From Ignavibacteria bacterium (GTDB taxonomy: Bacteria > Bacteroidota > Ignavibacteria > Tepidaquicellales > Tepidaquicellaceae): a stretch of 64,000 bases of DNA. Below are positions 19,417 through 29,693 of this stretch, in pieces. Both the position numbers and the translations under genes were made by a program. The DNA is taken from contig JABAQZ010000016.1 of assembly GCA_019187405.1 (NCBI GenBank), positions 100,869-164,868 of the forward strand, given 5' to 3'. Within the stretch, counting starts at the first letter, position 1. Every line of letters starts with the position of its first letter. The notes below the pieces were generated by a model that saw nothing but the letters and a program-made list of their open reading frames with translations, had not been told where the DNA came from and searched no databases.

Positions 19417-21006
19417 ATGAAAAGGATATTTAATTCATTTGCTAAAATTCTGATTACTATCATTTTAATAGTGTCAGTATTCAAATTTGAAGAAGTTTAC
19501 TCGGCGGGAGAAGGAGATAGTTTATTTACCGGAACAATGGTACACACTATTAACATGAGGTTTTCTCAGCCGAATTACTGGGAACTGCTGGTTTACAATT
19601 ACGAACAAGGACAAGAAGAGTACATAGGAGCGACCGTAATTGCAAACGGAATAACATACAATAATGTTGGCGTCAGATTAAAAGGTAATTCCTCATACAC
19701 TCATCCAAACAATAAAAAGCCTTTCCGGCTGAGCTTTAATGAATTTGTAAGCAGTCAGAGATGGAACGGACTAAAAGGAGTGCACCTCAATAATTTTTGG
19801 AATGATCCGTCGTTTATGAGAGAAAAACTCCATCTCGATTACTGCAAGGATGTTGGATTGATTGCACCGAGAGCAAATTATGTGAGACTTTACATTAATG
19901 ATACATTGTATGCTTTTTATTCATTGATAGAGCATGTCGATAAGATCTTTCTGAATAGACATTTTTCAGATGATGACGGTGATCAGTTTAAAGCTGTAGA
20001 TGCATTTGGGGCAACAAGCCATCTCGTATCCGACTTCAGATGGTATGGTTCCGATACAGCGGAATATGAAAACCGCTACGAGCTGAAATCAGAACTTACT
20101 TCCGGACCATGGAGGAGACTTGTAAATTTAATTGATTCTGTAAACCATACTACAAATCCGGTTTACACTTATACCTCTTTAATTAATCTTACTAACTATT
20201 ACAAATCGATGGCGGTGGATATACTGATGGGAAATCTTGATTCTTATGTTTACAATGGAAGGAATTTTTACACATATTCATTAGCGCCGGATTACAAAAT
20301 GAACTGGATTGTGTGGGACGCAAGTTTGAGCATGGGGGCATTGCCCGGTGGACCTTCAAATATTGAAACACTGCCTGTAACTTATGTCAGCAGCGACACG
20401 GGAAGACCTCTTTTCGGAAGAATTGTCAATGATGCAACTCTGAAACATGATTACTTAATGGCATTCTGCGGAGTGTTTACAAATTATTTTTCATCATCGA
20501 GAATGTTTCCTAAAATTGACAGCATTGCTAATTTAATCAGACCTTATGTTTATGAAGATCAGAGAAAAATGTTTTCAAATACACAGTTTGAAACAAACAT
20601 AGTAAGTGATCTTATAATATCGGGATTCAGATTCCCCGGTTTAAAATCATACATAAATTCCAGAAGGTCAAATGTCGTATCACAGCTGACATCTTTGGGA
20701 ATAAACTGCGAAATCGGCATAGGCAATCAAAACCAACAAGTAAAAGGATTTGAACTTTACCAGAATTATCCCAATCCTTTTAATCCGAGTACCAAAATCA
20801 GCTTTACTTTAAACAGATCCGAAGAAATTTCTTTAAAATTGTATGATGTACTTGGTAACGAAATAGCGGTATTATTTGAAGGGAAAAAAGAATCCGGCTA
20901 TCACGAGATTAATTTTAGCGCTGAAAATCTGCCGAGTGGTTTGTATTTCTATACGCTTAAAACCGGTAACTACAGCAAGACAATGAAAATGACTTTAGTT
21001 AAATAA
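19417..21006 (+). CDS. Secreted CotH-like kinase-fold protein with T9SS tail
   Basis: 529 residues with a signal peptide (residues 1-29). The body matches the CotH family: V-G-V-R-L-K-G-N-S-S-Y near residue 85, K-K-P-F-R-L-S-F, then L-N-N-F-W-N-D-P-S-F-M-R-E-K. Later come the catalytic-loop-like G-N-L-D-S-Y-V-Y-N-G-R-N-F-Y and the metal-site-like W-I-V-W-D-A-S-L-S-M-G. Some CotH proteins (Bacillus spore coat, Legionella effectors) are atypical protein kinases or glutamylases. Here the canonical W-D-x-D of the second site reads W-D-A-S, so activity may be altered. The C-terminal 80 residues are a T9SS sorting domain, putting the enzyme on the cell surface. Confidence 0.85.
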   Translation: MKRIFNSFAKILITIILIVSVFKFEEVYSAGEGDSLFTGTMVHTINMRFSQPNYWELLVYNYEQGQEEYIGATVIANGITYNNVGVRLKGNSSYTHPNNKKPFRLSFNEFVSSQRWNGLKGVHLNNFWNDPSFMREKLHLDYCKDVGLIAPRANYVRLYINDTLYAFYSLIEHVDKIFLNRHFSDDDGDQFKAVDAFGATSHLVSDFRWYGSDTAEYENRYELKSELTSGPWRRLVNLIDSVNHTTNPVYTYTSLINLTNYYKSMAVDILMGNLDSYVYNGRNFYTYSLAPDYKMNWIVWDASLSMGALPGGPSNIETLPVTYVSSDTGRPLFGRIVNDATLKHDYLMAFCGVFTNYFSSSRMFPKIDSIANLIRPYVYEDQRKMFSNTQFETNIVSDLIISGFRFPGLKSYINSRRSNVVSQLTSLGINCEIGIGNQNQQVKGFELYQNYPNPFNPSTKISFTLNRSEEISLKLYDVLGNEIAVLFEGKKESGYHEINFSAENLPSGLYFYTLKTGNYSKTMKMTLVK

Positions 21007-21053
21007 CAATTGTAATAAATATTAATATCATCTTAAAATTAAATTAATAGAAA

Positions 21054-22589
21054 ATGAAATTTAAAGGAAATCTTCTCTTAATGTTTACCGTATTTTTTGC
21101 GGCAGCATTTTTTTATTCAGAAGTATTTTCACAAGCATATCCCGGATATACTTTGTACACTGCATCTTCAACAAGAACTAATTTGATTGACCTGAACAAT
21201 AGCGTCGTTAAATACTGGACTCATACACGAAGCGGAGGTTACTCGGTATATCTTTTACCGAACGGTGATTTGATGAGACCTGCGCTTTCAACAGGCTCGA
21301 CTATTAACGGAGGAGGAGCATCCGGAATCGTGCAGAAATATTCATGGAGCGGATCACTTTTATGGGAATATACTCACAGCAGCAGTACATACAGGACTCA
21401 TCACGATATTTGTCCGATGCCTAATGGTAATGTCTTACTTATTGCATGGGAAGCAAAAACTGCAGCTCAGGCAGTTGCCGCAGGACTTAATCACAGCGCT
21501 GTAATCTGGCCTGATAAAATTATTGAAGTGCAGCCGTCTGGGACAACAGGCGGAACCATAGTTTGGGAATGGCACTTCTGGGATCATCTCATTCAGGATT
21601 ATGATCCGACAAAAGCAAACTACGGAGTTGTAGCAGATCATCCAGAACTGCTTGACATTAATGTTGGCAGCGCTGGCTCCGGAGATTGGATGCATTGCAA
21701 TGGTATAAGTTACAATGAGGAGTTGGATCAGATTGTAATTTCTTCACACGAACTGGATGAGATATATGTAATTGATCACAGTACTACGACTGCAGAGGCT
21801 GCAGGTCATACCGGTGGAATATATGGAAAGGGAGGAGATTTTCTTTACAGATGGGGCAGACCATCAAATTACCGTGCTGCAGGTTCGCAAATATTTAATG
21901 TAGTTCACTGCAGTATTTGGATTCCTGACACCTTGCCCGGCGGAGGACATATTATGGCATTCAATAACAGGGAAGGAACTTCTTCTTCGATGGTAGTCGA
22001 AATTATTCCTCCGACTGACAGCGCCGGATTTTATTCACACACACCGGGAACTGCATTCGGTCCCGCTGATCCTGTATGGAGCTACAGCGCTACCGGTTTT
22101 TACTCAAATCATCTTGGGGGAAACCAGAGACTTCCAAACGGAAACACAATAATATCAGAATCTACGAGCGGTAATTTGTTTGAAGTAACTTCTTCCGGAA
22201 ACATTGTATGGAATTATTCACCCGGCGGAGAAATAGTCAGAGTATTAAGATATGGTTTTGACTATCCCGGTCTTGTTGGTATATCAAACTCCGTTTCTTC
22301 TATACCCGGAGATTATGAATTGTCACAAAACTTTCCAAATCCATTTAATCCGGTTACGACAATTTACTATTCATTGCCAAAATCTGCAAGAGTTACGATG
22401 AAAGTGTATGACATTCTCGGAAATGAAGTGAGGACACTTTTAAATGACGAACAAACAAGTTCCGGGCGAAACAATGTAGTATGGGACAGTAAGAACAATT
22501 CGGGTATGACGGTTGCTTCCGGAGTTTACTTCTATAAAATTGTTACAGATGAATTTTCAAAAACCATGAAGATGATTTTGGCAAAATAA
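21054..22589 (+). CDS. Secreted arylsulfotransferase-like (ASST) protein with T9SS tail
   Basis: 511 residues with a signal peptide (1-26). The propeller body shows H-H-D-I-C-P-M-P-N-G-N-V-L near residue 105, W-E-W-H-F-W-D-H-L near 165, D-W-M-H-C-N-G-I near 212, and R-L-P-N-G-N-T near 362. These are typical of the arylsulfotransferase/ASST-like family, whose classical members move sulfate between phenolic compounds with a catalytic His. The T9SS sorting domain carries a Q-N-F-P-N-P-F-N-P core. It is the last gene of the four-gene secreted-protein run and is followed by a terminator. Confidence 0.85.
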   Translation: MKFKGNLLLMFTVFFAAAFFYSEVFSQAYPGYTLYTASSTRTNLIDLNNSVVKYWTHTRSGGYSVYLLPNGDLMRPALSTGSTINGGGASGIVQKYSWSGSLLWEYTHSSSTYRTHHDICPMPNGNVLLIAWEAKTAAQAVAAGLNHSAVIWPDKIIEVQPSGTTGGTIVWEWHFWDHLIQDYDPTKANYGVVADHPELLDINVGSAGSGDWMHCNGISYNEELDQIVISSHELDEIYVIDHSTTTAEAAGHTGGIYGKGGDFLYRWGRPSNYRAAGSQIFNVVHCSIWIPDTLPGGGHIMAFNNREGTSSSMVVEIIPPTDSAGFYSHTPGTAFGPADPVWSYSATGFYSNHLGGNQRLPNGNTIISESTSGNLFEVTSSGNIVWNYSPGGEIVRVLRYGFDYPGLVGISNSVSSIPGDYELSQNFPNPFNPVTTIYYSLPKSARVTMKVYDILGNEVRTLLNDEQTSSGRNNVVWDSKNNSGMTVASGVYFYKIVTDEFSKTMKMILAK

Positions 22590-22610
22590 AAGAGTTAATA
22601 TAAATAATAA

Positions 22611-22663
22611 AAGTTTCAGTTCAATTATAGTTTATTTCATAATTCGAACTGAAACTTTTTTTT
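22611..22663. terminator. Bidirectional terminator between convergent genes
   Basis: A perfect 12-base stem AAGTTTCAGTTC/GAACTGAAACTT with a 23-base loop and a run of eight T on the plus strand. The minus-strand side also ends in T-rich sequence. It lies between the stop of the ASST-like gene (22589) and the stop of the convergent gene at 22676, so it can serve both. Confidence 0.8.
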
Positions 22664-22675
22664 ATACCTTAACTT

Positions 22676-23653
22676 CTAAAAATAATACGTCCAGTTTATT
22701 CCATAGGATGTAACATTAAGCGTTATATTGTAATTCTTTGTAGGAATTCGCAAAAAAGTAGCTTCAAAACTCAGCAAAAAATCTCTTTTCCCGGAATACG
22801 CCAGCTGTAACATGTATGCTTGTGTCCACTGATCTACATCATCGAGTGTAGGAGAATTTGAACTTAATCTGAAGCCCGTTCCGAATGATAAAGGAATATT
22901 AGAATTAATGCTGAGATTGTAATTTATAGTTCCTCCGACAGTAGTAAAAAGTCTGTCATCAACCTCTTTACCTATTATTTCACCGTATCCACCTTCAAGA
23001 TAACCGAGAATGCTCCACTTTTTATGTGGTGAATAAGCAAGTCGCAGATCAACCGAACCTAATAACGGATTATGGCTTTCAATAAGTTTTTTATTGGAAG
23101 TCGAATCTAATAAAGAAACAACATAAGGGAATAAACTTATAACAGTAGAGCCGGAGTTGTTGATGCTGAATGAAGACGATAACAACATTTTTTTATAATT
23201 TAAAACTCTGAACATCATTCCCGTTTCAAATGCAGTGTTTGCAGTAATTCCGGAAACGAATATTGACGGTACATTTGTACCGAGCCTTGCTATAGCTGAC
23301 ATATTTAGCCAGATTGAAGCCCAGTCTTTAACTGCATATTGGAATTCAAATACTCCGTTTAAGTAAGAAATATTTCCTTTTATTTTTTTATTGGTTGTAC
23401 TTGAATCAACTTGTAACAAAGGTATTTCTGTTTCAATTGAAGATGCATAACCCAGATTTGTTCTAAGGTTTGTATTTATGAAGGGATTTTTTATAAAGCT
23501 GTTAACAATGAAATCATGGCCATCTAATTGCGGACCTGTTCCGAATCTGTTTTTATCATTGAATACATTGTCATCAATCTGCGCAGAGATATCCTTATTA
23601 TTAACAAAAGCTGTTGATATCAATGTCAGTATTAAGTATAAATATTTTTTCAA
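22676..23653 (-). CDS. Predicted outer-membrane beta-barrel protein
   Basis: 325 residues with a signal peptide (residues 1-24, ending D-I-S-A-Q). The rest alternates polar and hydrophobic residues and ends in aromatic W-T-Y-Y-F, the usual closing strand of an outer-membrane barrel. I recognise no named family. It lies 15 bases downstream of another barrel-like gene on the same strand, so the two probably form an operon. Confidence 0.7.
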   Translation of the reverse strand: MKKYLYLILTLISTAFVNNKDISAQIDDNVFNDKNRFGTGPQLDGHDFIVNSFIKNPFINTNLRTNLGYASSIETEIPLLQVDSSTTNKKIKGNISYLNGVFEFQYAVKDWASIWLNMSAIARLGTNVPSIFVSGITANTAFETGMMFRVLNYKKMLLSSSFSINNSGSTVISLFPYVVSLLDSTSNKKLIESHNPLLGSVDLRLAYSPHKKWSILGYLEGGYGEIIGKEVDDRLFTTVGGTINYNLSINSNIPLSFGTGFRLSSNSPTLDDVDQWTQAYMLQLAYSGKRDFLLSFEATFLRIPTKNYNITLNVTSYGINWTYYF

Positions 23654-23668
23654 TTAAAAATTTATTTT

Positions 23669-24313
23669 TTAAAGCGGAAACATAATTCCTGCAAGAAAAC
23701 TTACTCCGCTGCTTTTGAAATTTGCTTTATATATGTCTTCTTCTGCAAACTTAGTCTCTTCGTTAATGTTTATAAGACCCTGAATATATCTCAATTCAAT
23801 GAATAAAGTTGGCTTTCCCAACTTAAATTCATATCCCATATTAAAATCAGCCATTAAATCAACGTCCAGAAAATAGTTTTTAATATCTTTTTCTTTAGAA
23901 CTTTCTTCGTTCTTAATGTTTACTGTAGAAATAATATCAAGTATTACTCCCCCGCCGACATAAAAATCATTATTATATACTTTTAAGTTAAGAGGCAGTG
24001 TAAAACAGTTCATGCTCACATTAAACGTTATGACCGTATCATTTATGAGATTTTCTTCGTCTCCAAATTTTATGCTTGTGCCTTTTTTATGGTATCCAGG
24101 CTGAAAGGATAAATAAACATCATTTACAATTTTATATTCAATAATTGCATTTCCGCCGTATCCCGTAATTGATTCATAAGAACCTGAATCAGGTGGAATA
24201 CCACCAAACTTGGCAGAAGACAACTCTCCCCCCAATCCCAGTCTGAATTGAGCCTGTGAAGTGTTAATAAAAAACAGCAGAGAAAAAATTACAGGTAAAA
24301 ACTTTAACATCAA
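23669..24313 (-). CDS. Predicted outer-membrane beta-barrel protein (OMP_b-brl type)
   Basis: 214 residues with a signal peptide (1-21, ending S-Q-A-Q). It starts after cleavage with F-R-L-G-L-G-G-E, as in OMP_b-brl porin-family proteins, and ends with G-V-S-F-L-A-G-I-M-F-P-L, a typical terminal strand. Charged loops (E-E-S-S-K-E-K-D-I-K) sit between strands. It is the promoter-proximal gene of the pair with the 325-residue barrel. Confidence 0.75.
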   Translation of the reverse strand: MMLKFLPVIFSLLFFINTSQAQFRLGLGGELSSAKFGGIPPDSGSYESITGYGGNAIIEYKIVNDVYLSFQPGYHKKGTSIKFGDEENLINDTVITFNVSMNCFTLPLNLKVYNNDFYVGGGVILDIISTVNIKNEESSKEKDIKNYFLDVDLMADFNMGYEFKLGKPTLFIELRYIQGLININEETKFAEEDIYKANFKSSGVSFLAGIMFPL

Positions 24314-25284
24314 TAAAATTTATATGTGCAATTTACTCAATTAAAAAGCCAATATCTATTTGAAATGATTTATACATCTACAAAAATTTCCTGCAATATA
24401 TAAAGCAATTTTGCAATTCAATAAAAAGACTTTATTTAAGAAATGTTCGTCAACAAGATTCTCAAATCTTCATAAATCCCCTCCCTGCTCTCTCCTTGCG
24501 AGGTCAGGGCAGATAGAGGTTTTATGAACAATAGTTCTGTTTTATAAATAATTTAAAGACTTAAAACTTTTGATTAACAATACAACTTCAAATAGATTTG
24601 GACGGATGCAAAAAACTCTCTGCCAATTATCAGTTACAATGAATGGAAATATCCATCTAATTTATTTATAATTTTCGAGTATAGAAAAATGAGTTTATAA
24701 AAATTGATGCAAATATGTGACAATATTAAAGTAAAATTAAACTTAAAGACTTTTACTTTTGAAAATTCCCGGCAGCATAAAATTAATTGATTCTCTGAGT
24801 TTTAGATAAACAAAGGGATCTGATACTCTATCTCATACTCATAATTCTCAAATTTTCTTGTTCGTTATTGAGGCACTGAAATATCAACAATGAATTTAAT
24901 TACCGAAATCAAATACATCCGGTTAAATATATTTCGAATCGGATTAGTTTAATGAATATTAAACTTAAATTTAAAATTATAATACCATAACAAAATTGCA
25001 CAAAGAAATATGTAAAACAGGCAAAGAATTTTAGCAGATGTATCAACTATCGAAAAGATCTAATTAAATTAAATCCGGAAGCAATTATGAGAAGTGAGAA
25101 TTGAATATATCAAAATTATACACCGGATATTGTATTAAGCCAAACTTAATCAATGAATTTTACAAAGTAGATCAATTGGGAGAAATAGATTATCAAATGA
25201 AATATAAATGAATCCTAAATTTGGAATATTGCTCTGAGATGTTTTATAAAAAATTTAGGAGCTATGTAAAGTAATAGAAACAAT
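24314..25284. other. Long AT-rich gene-free stretch
   Basis: 971 bases with no supported coding frame on either strand. At about 24476-24515 there is a C/T-rich block (C-C-C-C-T-C-C-C-T-G-C) reminiscent of the dispersed C/G-rich repeats at 29.7 and 34.6 kb. Stops occur often in all frames. It may be decayed sequence; I see nothing else in it. Confidence 0.4.
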
Positions 25285-25737
25285 TTACTTCATAATTTTC
25301 TCATAAGATTCTATCCATTGTTTCGGCGTTATTTTTGAAACAAGTTTGCCTATAAGTTTAAAAGGTATCTTATCCGGCTTTTTAAATCTGATACAGCCCT
25401 TTCCCATGTCCAGTTTCATATCAGTAAACTTCGGATATTCCTTTTTAAACCAATCCAGCAGATCAGAACTTGCATACAATCCCATGTGATGAACAGAAAT
25501 ATAATTTTTCTGCGAACCAACGCACATAAACGGAAGAGGAAGTTTGGGATTGCAGCGATAACCGGCAGGATACAAAGAAAGCGGCACAACGTAGCCAAGC
25601 ATTCCGTAATTCATTTCTTCCTTAAATCCTTTTGGGAGATTTTTTTTAATTTCTTTTCTTAATTCGGCAACTGCCTTTTTCCTGTCTTCAGGCAATGATT
25701 CAATGTACTCATCCGGTGTCTTTGCTTTTGACTGCAT
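25285..25737 (-). CDS. DUF1801 domain protein
   Basis: 150 residues of the DUF1801 (YdhG-like) fold: P-D-E-Y-I-E-S-L-P near the start, E-M-N-Y-G-M-L-G-Y near 43, Y-I-S-V-H-H-M-G-L-Y near 78, M-G-K-G-C-I-R-F near 110, and a basic C-terminal helix. A small cytosolic protein with no established function. Standalone. Confidence 0.85.
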   Translation of the reverse strand: MQSKAKTPDEYIESLPEDRKKAVAELRKEIKKNLPKGFKEEMNYGMLGYVVPLSLYPAGYRCNPKLPLPFMCVGSQKNYISVHHMGLYASSDLLDWFKKEYPKFTDMKLDMGKGCIRFKKPDKIPFKLIGKLVSKITPKQWIESYEKIMK

Positions 25738-25974
25738 TAAACTATTAATTTGATTTTAAATCTTTAACGGCTAAAATAAAATTCAGATTAAACGACACAA
25801 TAACCTGAAATGAATTCAGCATGAGTGCAAAATAATAATTTCCAACATTCAGTGCAATATCCGTATATTCTAAAAATCAATATTTATTCTTTTGTGAATT
25901 CATTCGATTAAATTCTATACTTAAAAAATTTTTTTAAAGATAATTTAAAAATATATTTGATTATTAAAATATTT

Positions 25975-26073
25975 TATTTATTTTGCAACGTCAGCGCCAG
26001 CTGACAGTGTTCTTTCATATTATGTTCTTCCTTTAATTAGTACCCCGGCAGGCAACTGTCGGGGTATTTTTTT
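25975..26073 (+). ncRNA. Candidate small RNA with its own terminator
   Basis: A perfect 6-base hairpin GTCAGC-gcca-GCTGAC at 25990-26005 is followed at 26041-26066 by a strong stem. That stem is TACCCCGGCAG paired with CTGTCGGGGTA (one G-T wobble, 4-base loop) and ends in a run of seven T. No plus-strand gene precedes it, and both neighbours are on the minus strand. An orphan intrinsic terminator after a GC-richer island in AT-rich DNA suggests a short transcript of about 90 bases. A Bacteroidota-like TTATTTTGC box lies just upstream at about 25977. It could instead be a dispersed repeat. From 26085 to 26244 there are near-repeats of AAATTACAAATT and GCCGTGG-GGATT. Confidence 0.35.
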
Positions 26074-26244
26074 ATTATTACAAATTTCTCCGCCGTGGCG
26101 GATTAATAATTACAAATTAGAAATTGCAAATTACAAATTGCTTCGCCGTGGAGGATTACAAATTACTGAGCCGAGTGGATTGCAATTTTGAATTAAAACT
26201 GCTATTTAAAAATTACAAATTTAAAATAGAACATTAATAATTGA

Positions 26245-27867
26245 TCATTTAATCAACGTGAATTTTTTAGTTTCTACAAAACCATCCGTCCGGAGTCTGT
26301 AAAAATAATTTCCGCTCGATAAAGTACTTCCGTCAAATGTCACTTCATAAGTTCCGGCATGCTGGTTTTCATTTACAAGTTCAGAAACAAATCTCCCGTT
26401 AATGTCGAAAACTTTCAGATTCACAGAACTGTTTTTTGTGATTGAATATCTGATATTAGTAACCGGATTAAAAGGATTCGGATAATTCTGATACAAATGA
26501 ATTTTATCTGGTATTTCATTAGAAATATTCTGAATACCGATTGATGTTGAAGAATATTTAATTACTGCAATGTCATTACCCGAGGATATTCCGAGACTAT
26601 TTCCTGAAGTATATACATTTCCATTTCCGTCTGATGCAGCAGATACTCCCATATCTATTGAATTTCCGGTTCCGTTATAAATTATGCTCCATGACAAATT
26701 ACCGGACTGATTGTATTTTAAAGTTACAATATCCGATGTTGAATGTTTTACACCGGTAATATAAATATTTGTTGAATCGTCAACATCAATATCGTATCCG
26801 GAATATCCATCGGGAACCGTTCCTCCGTCAAATGATTGTATCCATGACTGGCTTCCATCTGGAAGATATTTAATGGAAGTGATTTTTTGCGTAAGCGGAA
26901 ATCCTGCAGAGCCGGTTGTTCCCGTCACATATACATTGCCCGAATTATCACAATCAACTGCACTCGCAATATCATTACCGCCGGCGCTGCTGTAATTCTT
27001 TCCCCACTGTACAAAACCTGCCGGATTAAATTTTACAAGAGAATAATCAATCGTAATACTGTTTGTTCCTAATAATATTACATTGCTGTTAATATCAATT
27101 TGCATGTCAATTTTATTAACATTTCCTATTCCGTTTCCCCATCTCGATGCCCACACAAAATCAAGATTCTGTTCATACTTTAATGCAATGAAAGCCGTTG
27201 AGTCATCTTCGTTGAGATATCCTCCGATGATGATTTTACCGCTTCCGTCCATTCCAATCTTCCTTGCGCCTTCACTTCCTGAATTATAAAAAGTCTGATT
27301 GATAAGATTTCCCGATGGACTGAATTTCACAAGAAATATATTATTATAAGTAATAACGTTTGTAGCATATTCACCGGTAACATAAACGTTACCATCAGCA
27401 TCAGTAATAATGTCAAATCCTCCGTTGTATGCTGAGCTGTATGCAAAAAGATAAGACCAGAGCTGAGTTCCTGAAGGACTATACTTGATAATAAGGGCTT
27501 TATTTGCTCCGCCAGAGTAAATTGCGCTTTCACCTGTTACATAAACATTCCCAGTTGCATCAACATGCACTGCTCTACCGAACGCGCCGTTGTTTTCAGA
27601 TGCATGATAGTTTTGTATCCACTGAAGCTCACCGAGTGAATTATATTTTATGGTTACGGCTTCTATGGAAGCGTGATATGGAAACGGCAAAGATTTCTGA
27701 TATCCCGTTACATAAACATTTCCCTGTGAATCTACAAACATGTCATTTACGGATTCATCCCTTGTGCTGTCGGAAGTAAATCTCTGCACCCACTGCTGTG
27801 TAACCTGGGATTTAGAAATTCCCGCACTCAGCAAAATTATTGACAGCCATGTTAATATTTTTTTCAT
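26245..27867 (-). CDS. Secreted SBBP beta-propeller protein with T9SS tail
   Basis: 540 residues with a signal peptide (1-20). The body has about eight repeats of G-N-V-Y-V-T-G followed by I-K-Y-S/N-x-x-G-x-x-x-W, the SBBP (seven-bladed propeller) repeat pattern. The C-terminal 85 residues form a T9SS sorting domain (Q-N-Y-P-N-P-F-N-P, ending K-K-F-T-L-I-K). An extracellular or surface protein without catalytic motifs. Transcribed alone. Confidence 0.87.
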   Translation of the reverse strand: MKKILTWLSIILLSAGISKSQVTQQWVQRFTSDSTRDESVNDMFVDSQGNVYVTGYQKSLPFPYHASIEAVTIKYNSLGELQWIQNYHASENNGAFGRAVHVDATGNVYVTGESAIYSGGANKALIIKYSPSGTQLWSYLFAYSSAYNGGFDIITDADGNVYVTGEYATNVITYNNIFLVKFSPSGNLINQTFYNSGSEGARKIGMDGSGKIIIGGYLNEDDSTAFIALKYEQNLDFVWASRWGNGIGNVNKIDMQIDINSNVILLGTNSITIDYSLVKFNPAGFVQWGKNYSSAGGNDIASAVDCDNSGNVYVTGTTGSAGFPLTQKITSIKYLPDGSQSWIQSFDGGTVPDGYSGYDIDVDDSTNIYITGVKHSTSDIVTLKYNQSGNLSWSIIYNGTGNSIDMGVSAASDGNGNVYTSGNSLGISSGNDIAVIKYSSTSIGIQNISNEIPDKIHLYQNYPNPFNPVTNIRYSITKNSSVNLKVFDINGRFVSELVNENQHAGTYEVTFDGSTLSSGNYFYRLRTDGFVETKKFTLIK

Positions 27868-28135
27868 TTTAATATTGACTCCTTAAAATTAACCTCCCGA
27901 ATTCTTCGGAATTTATCTTTAATTGGCATTAAGAGATTGGAAGTACCGGGAGGTAATTATTGTTTTATATTCTGAACTCTTAATGCCAAAAACTTATACA
28001 AAAATATTCTTTATTATACTTTGTATCCAATAAACTTTTTTAATTTTTTAGAAACATAAAAGTAATAATCCGTCATTTTATGCTTAAATATTACTTATTT
28101 TTAATTATTATATACAGAATTTTTAGAAATCCAAA

Positions 28136-29575
28136 TTGAAAAATACCAAATTAATAAGTCTTTTAAAAACATTTACAAAAGCTGAATTAGTCAAATTCAA
28201 GGATTTTGTGCAATCTCCTTATTTTAATAAAAACCGTCTTATCATTAAGACATACGAAGAGCTGTCAAAATATTCTCCAGAATTCGATTCTCCGGATTTT
28301 ACAGAACAAAACGTTTACTTAAAAGTTTTTGGAATTGAAAAATTTGATTACTTCAAGATTAGAAATATTTTTTCCGATATTTATCAGCTTGCACTTTCAT
28401 TTCTTTTGCTCTCAACATCTGAAAGAAATAAGATACAAAATAGTATTACGCTATTAAAAGAATTTCATGAAAGAAAACTTGACAATCTTTATTTGCAAAA
28501 GGAGAGGCAGTTTAAAAAGGAAATCGATATACATACTAAAGATGAATTTTTTTACTATGCAAATTACCAGCATTCAAAAATAAATGCCTCTCATTATAAG
28601 TATGAAAAGTTTGGATATAAGTTTGACCTAATACAGGATGAATTTGATTCATTTCTTTCTTATTCGCTTCATAATCTTCTAAAGCATTATGCAAAAATGA
28701 TGACAAATAAGAATCACGGAAACATTGATTTTAAAATGGAGATGTTTGATGAAATTTGGAGTTACGTTAAAGAAAAAGACTTCTCTGATTTTCCTTCAAT
28801 ACAAGTTTACAAACAGATTATAATGCTTGAACTTTCAAGAGACGAAAAGGATTTTGCCGGGCTTAAAGAAATGTATGAAAAATATGAAACTGTATTGTCA
28901 CGGGAAGATATTTTCTTTATTCTGCTCGAGATGAATTCTTATGCAGCATATAGATTAAAATCCGGCGATGAATCATATTACGGCATAAGATACAATAATT
29001 TCAGAGAAATTATCGAGAAGAATTTTTTTTCTGAGCATTACATTCTGTTTATGAATTTTATTTCAGTTTATACTTCTGCATGTGTAGTCGGAGATTATGA
29101 ATGGGCGGCAGATTTTGCAGAGCAATACAAAAACGGCATTTCACCCAAAGAAGAAACAGATAACACAATTAATTTCTGCAGAGGATATATTGATTTTACA
29201 TTGCAAAAATTTGACAGCGCGCTCGAGTATTTTGCAAAAACAAATTTTAAATTATTTCTTGCAAAAGTAATGGTGAGAAACTATACTTTAAGAATACTTT
29301 ATGAGAATAATCTTTTTGAGCAAGCTTTTTCTGCAATTGATTCTTTCAAACAATACTTAAAAAGTGAAAAGTTGATATCGATGGAAGTTGTTACAGCCCA
29401 AAATGAATTTCTCAAATACCTTGCCGAACTAATAAATCTGAAAATTGAATCAGTAAAATCCGACAACGAAAGATTTCTAATTCTCGAAAAACAAATCAAC
29501 AACATGTCCTCAAATCCTCTCGGTTCTAAATTCTGGCTGATAAAAAAGGTTAATGAAATCACTAAGGATAATTAG
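28136..29575 (+). CDS. Hypothetical helical protein, S-P-Y-F-N family (copy 1)
   Basis: 479 residues, TTG-initiated, all-helical by composition and without signal peptide or membrane helix. Near residue 25 it has K-F-K-D-F-V-Q-S-P-Y-F-N, which is closely matched in the gene at 31007-32494 (F-E-C-F-I-Y-S-P-Y-F-N). The later parts look TPR-like (repeated A-x-Y-F-A-K-T, Y-E-W-A-A-D-F-A-E). I recognise no named domain; function unknown. It is monocistronic, with dispersed repeats downstream. Confidence 0.75.
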   Translation: MKNTKLISLLKTFTKAELVKFKDFVQSPYFNKNRLIIKTYEELSKYSPEFDSPDFTEQNVYLKVFGIEKFDYFKIRNIFSDIYQLALSFLLLSTSERNKIQNSITLLKEFHERKLDNLYLQKERQFKKEIDIHTKDEFFYYANYQHSKINASHYKYEKFGYKFDLIQDEFDSFLSYSLHNLLKHYAKMMTNKNHGNIDFKMEMFDEIWSYVKEKDFSDFPSIQVYKQIIMLELSRDEKDFAGLKEMYEKYETVLSREDIFFILLEMNSYAAYRLKSGDESYYGIRYNNFREIIEKNFFSEHYILFMNFISVYTSACVVGDYEWAADFAEQYKNGISPKEETDNTINFCRGYIDFTLQKFDSALEYFAKTNFKLFLAKVMVRNYTLRILYENNLFEQAFSAIDSFKQYLKSEKLISMEVVTAQNEFLKYLAELINLKIESVKSDNERFLILEKQINNMSSNPLGSKFWLIKKVNEITKDN

Positions 29576-29693
29576 TACGATTTTATACATTAAATTAAGT
29601 GAAAGAAAATTTCAAAATACAAAGTCCGGAGGATTGTAAATTGAAAAAATTAATATTTGTGAGATCATAAGCTGAACTTGTTATAGTTTGCTC

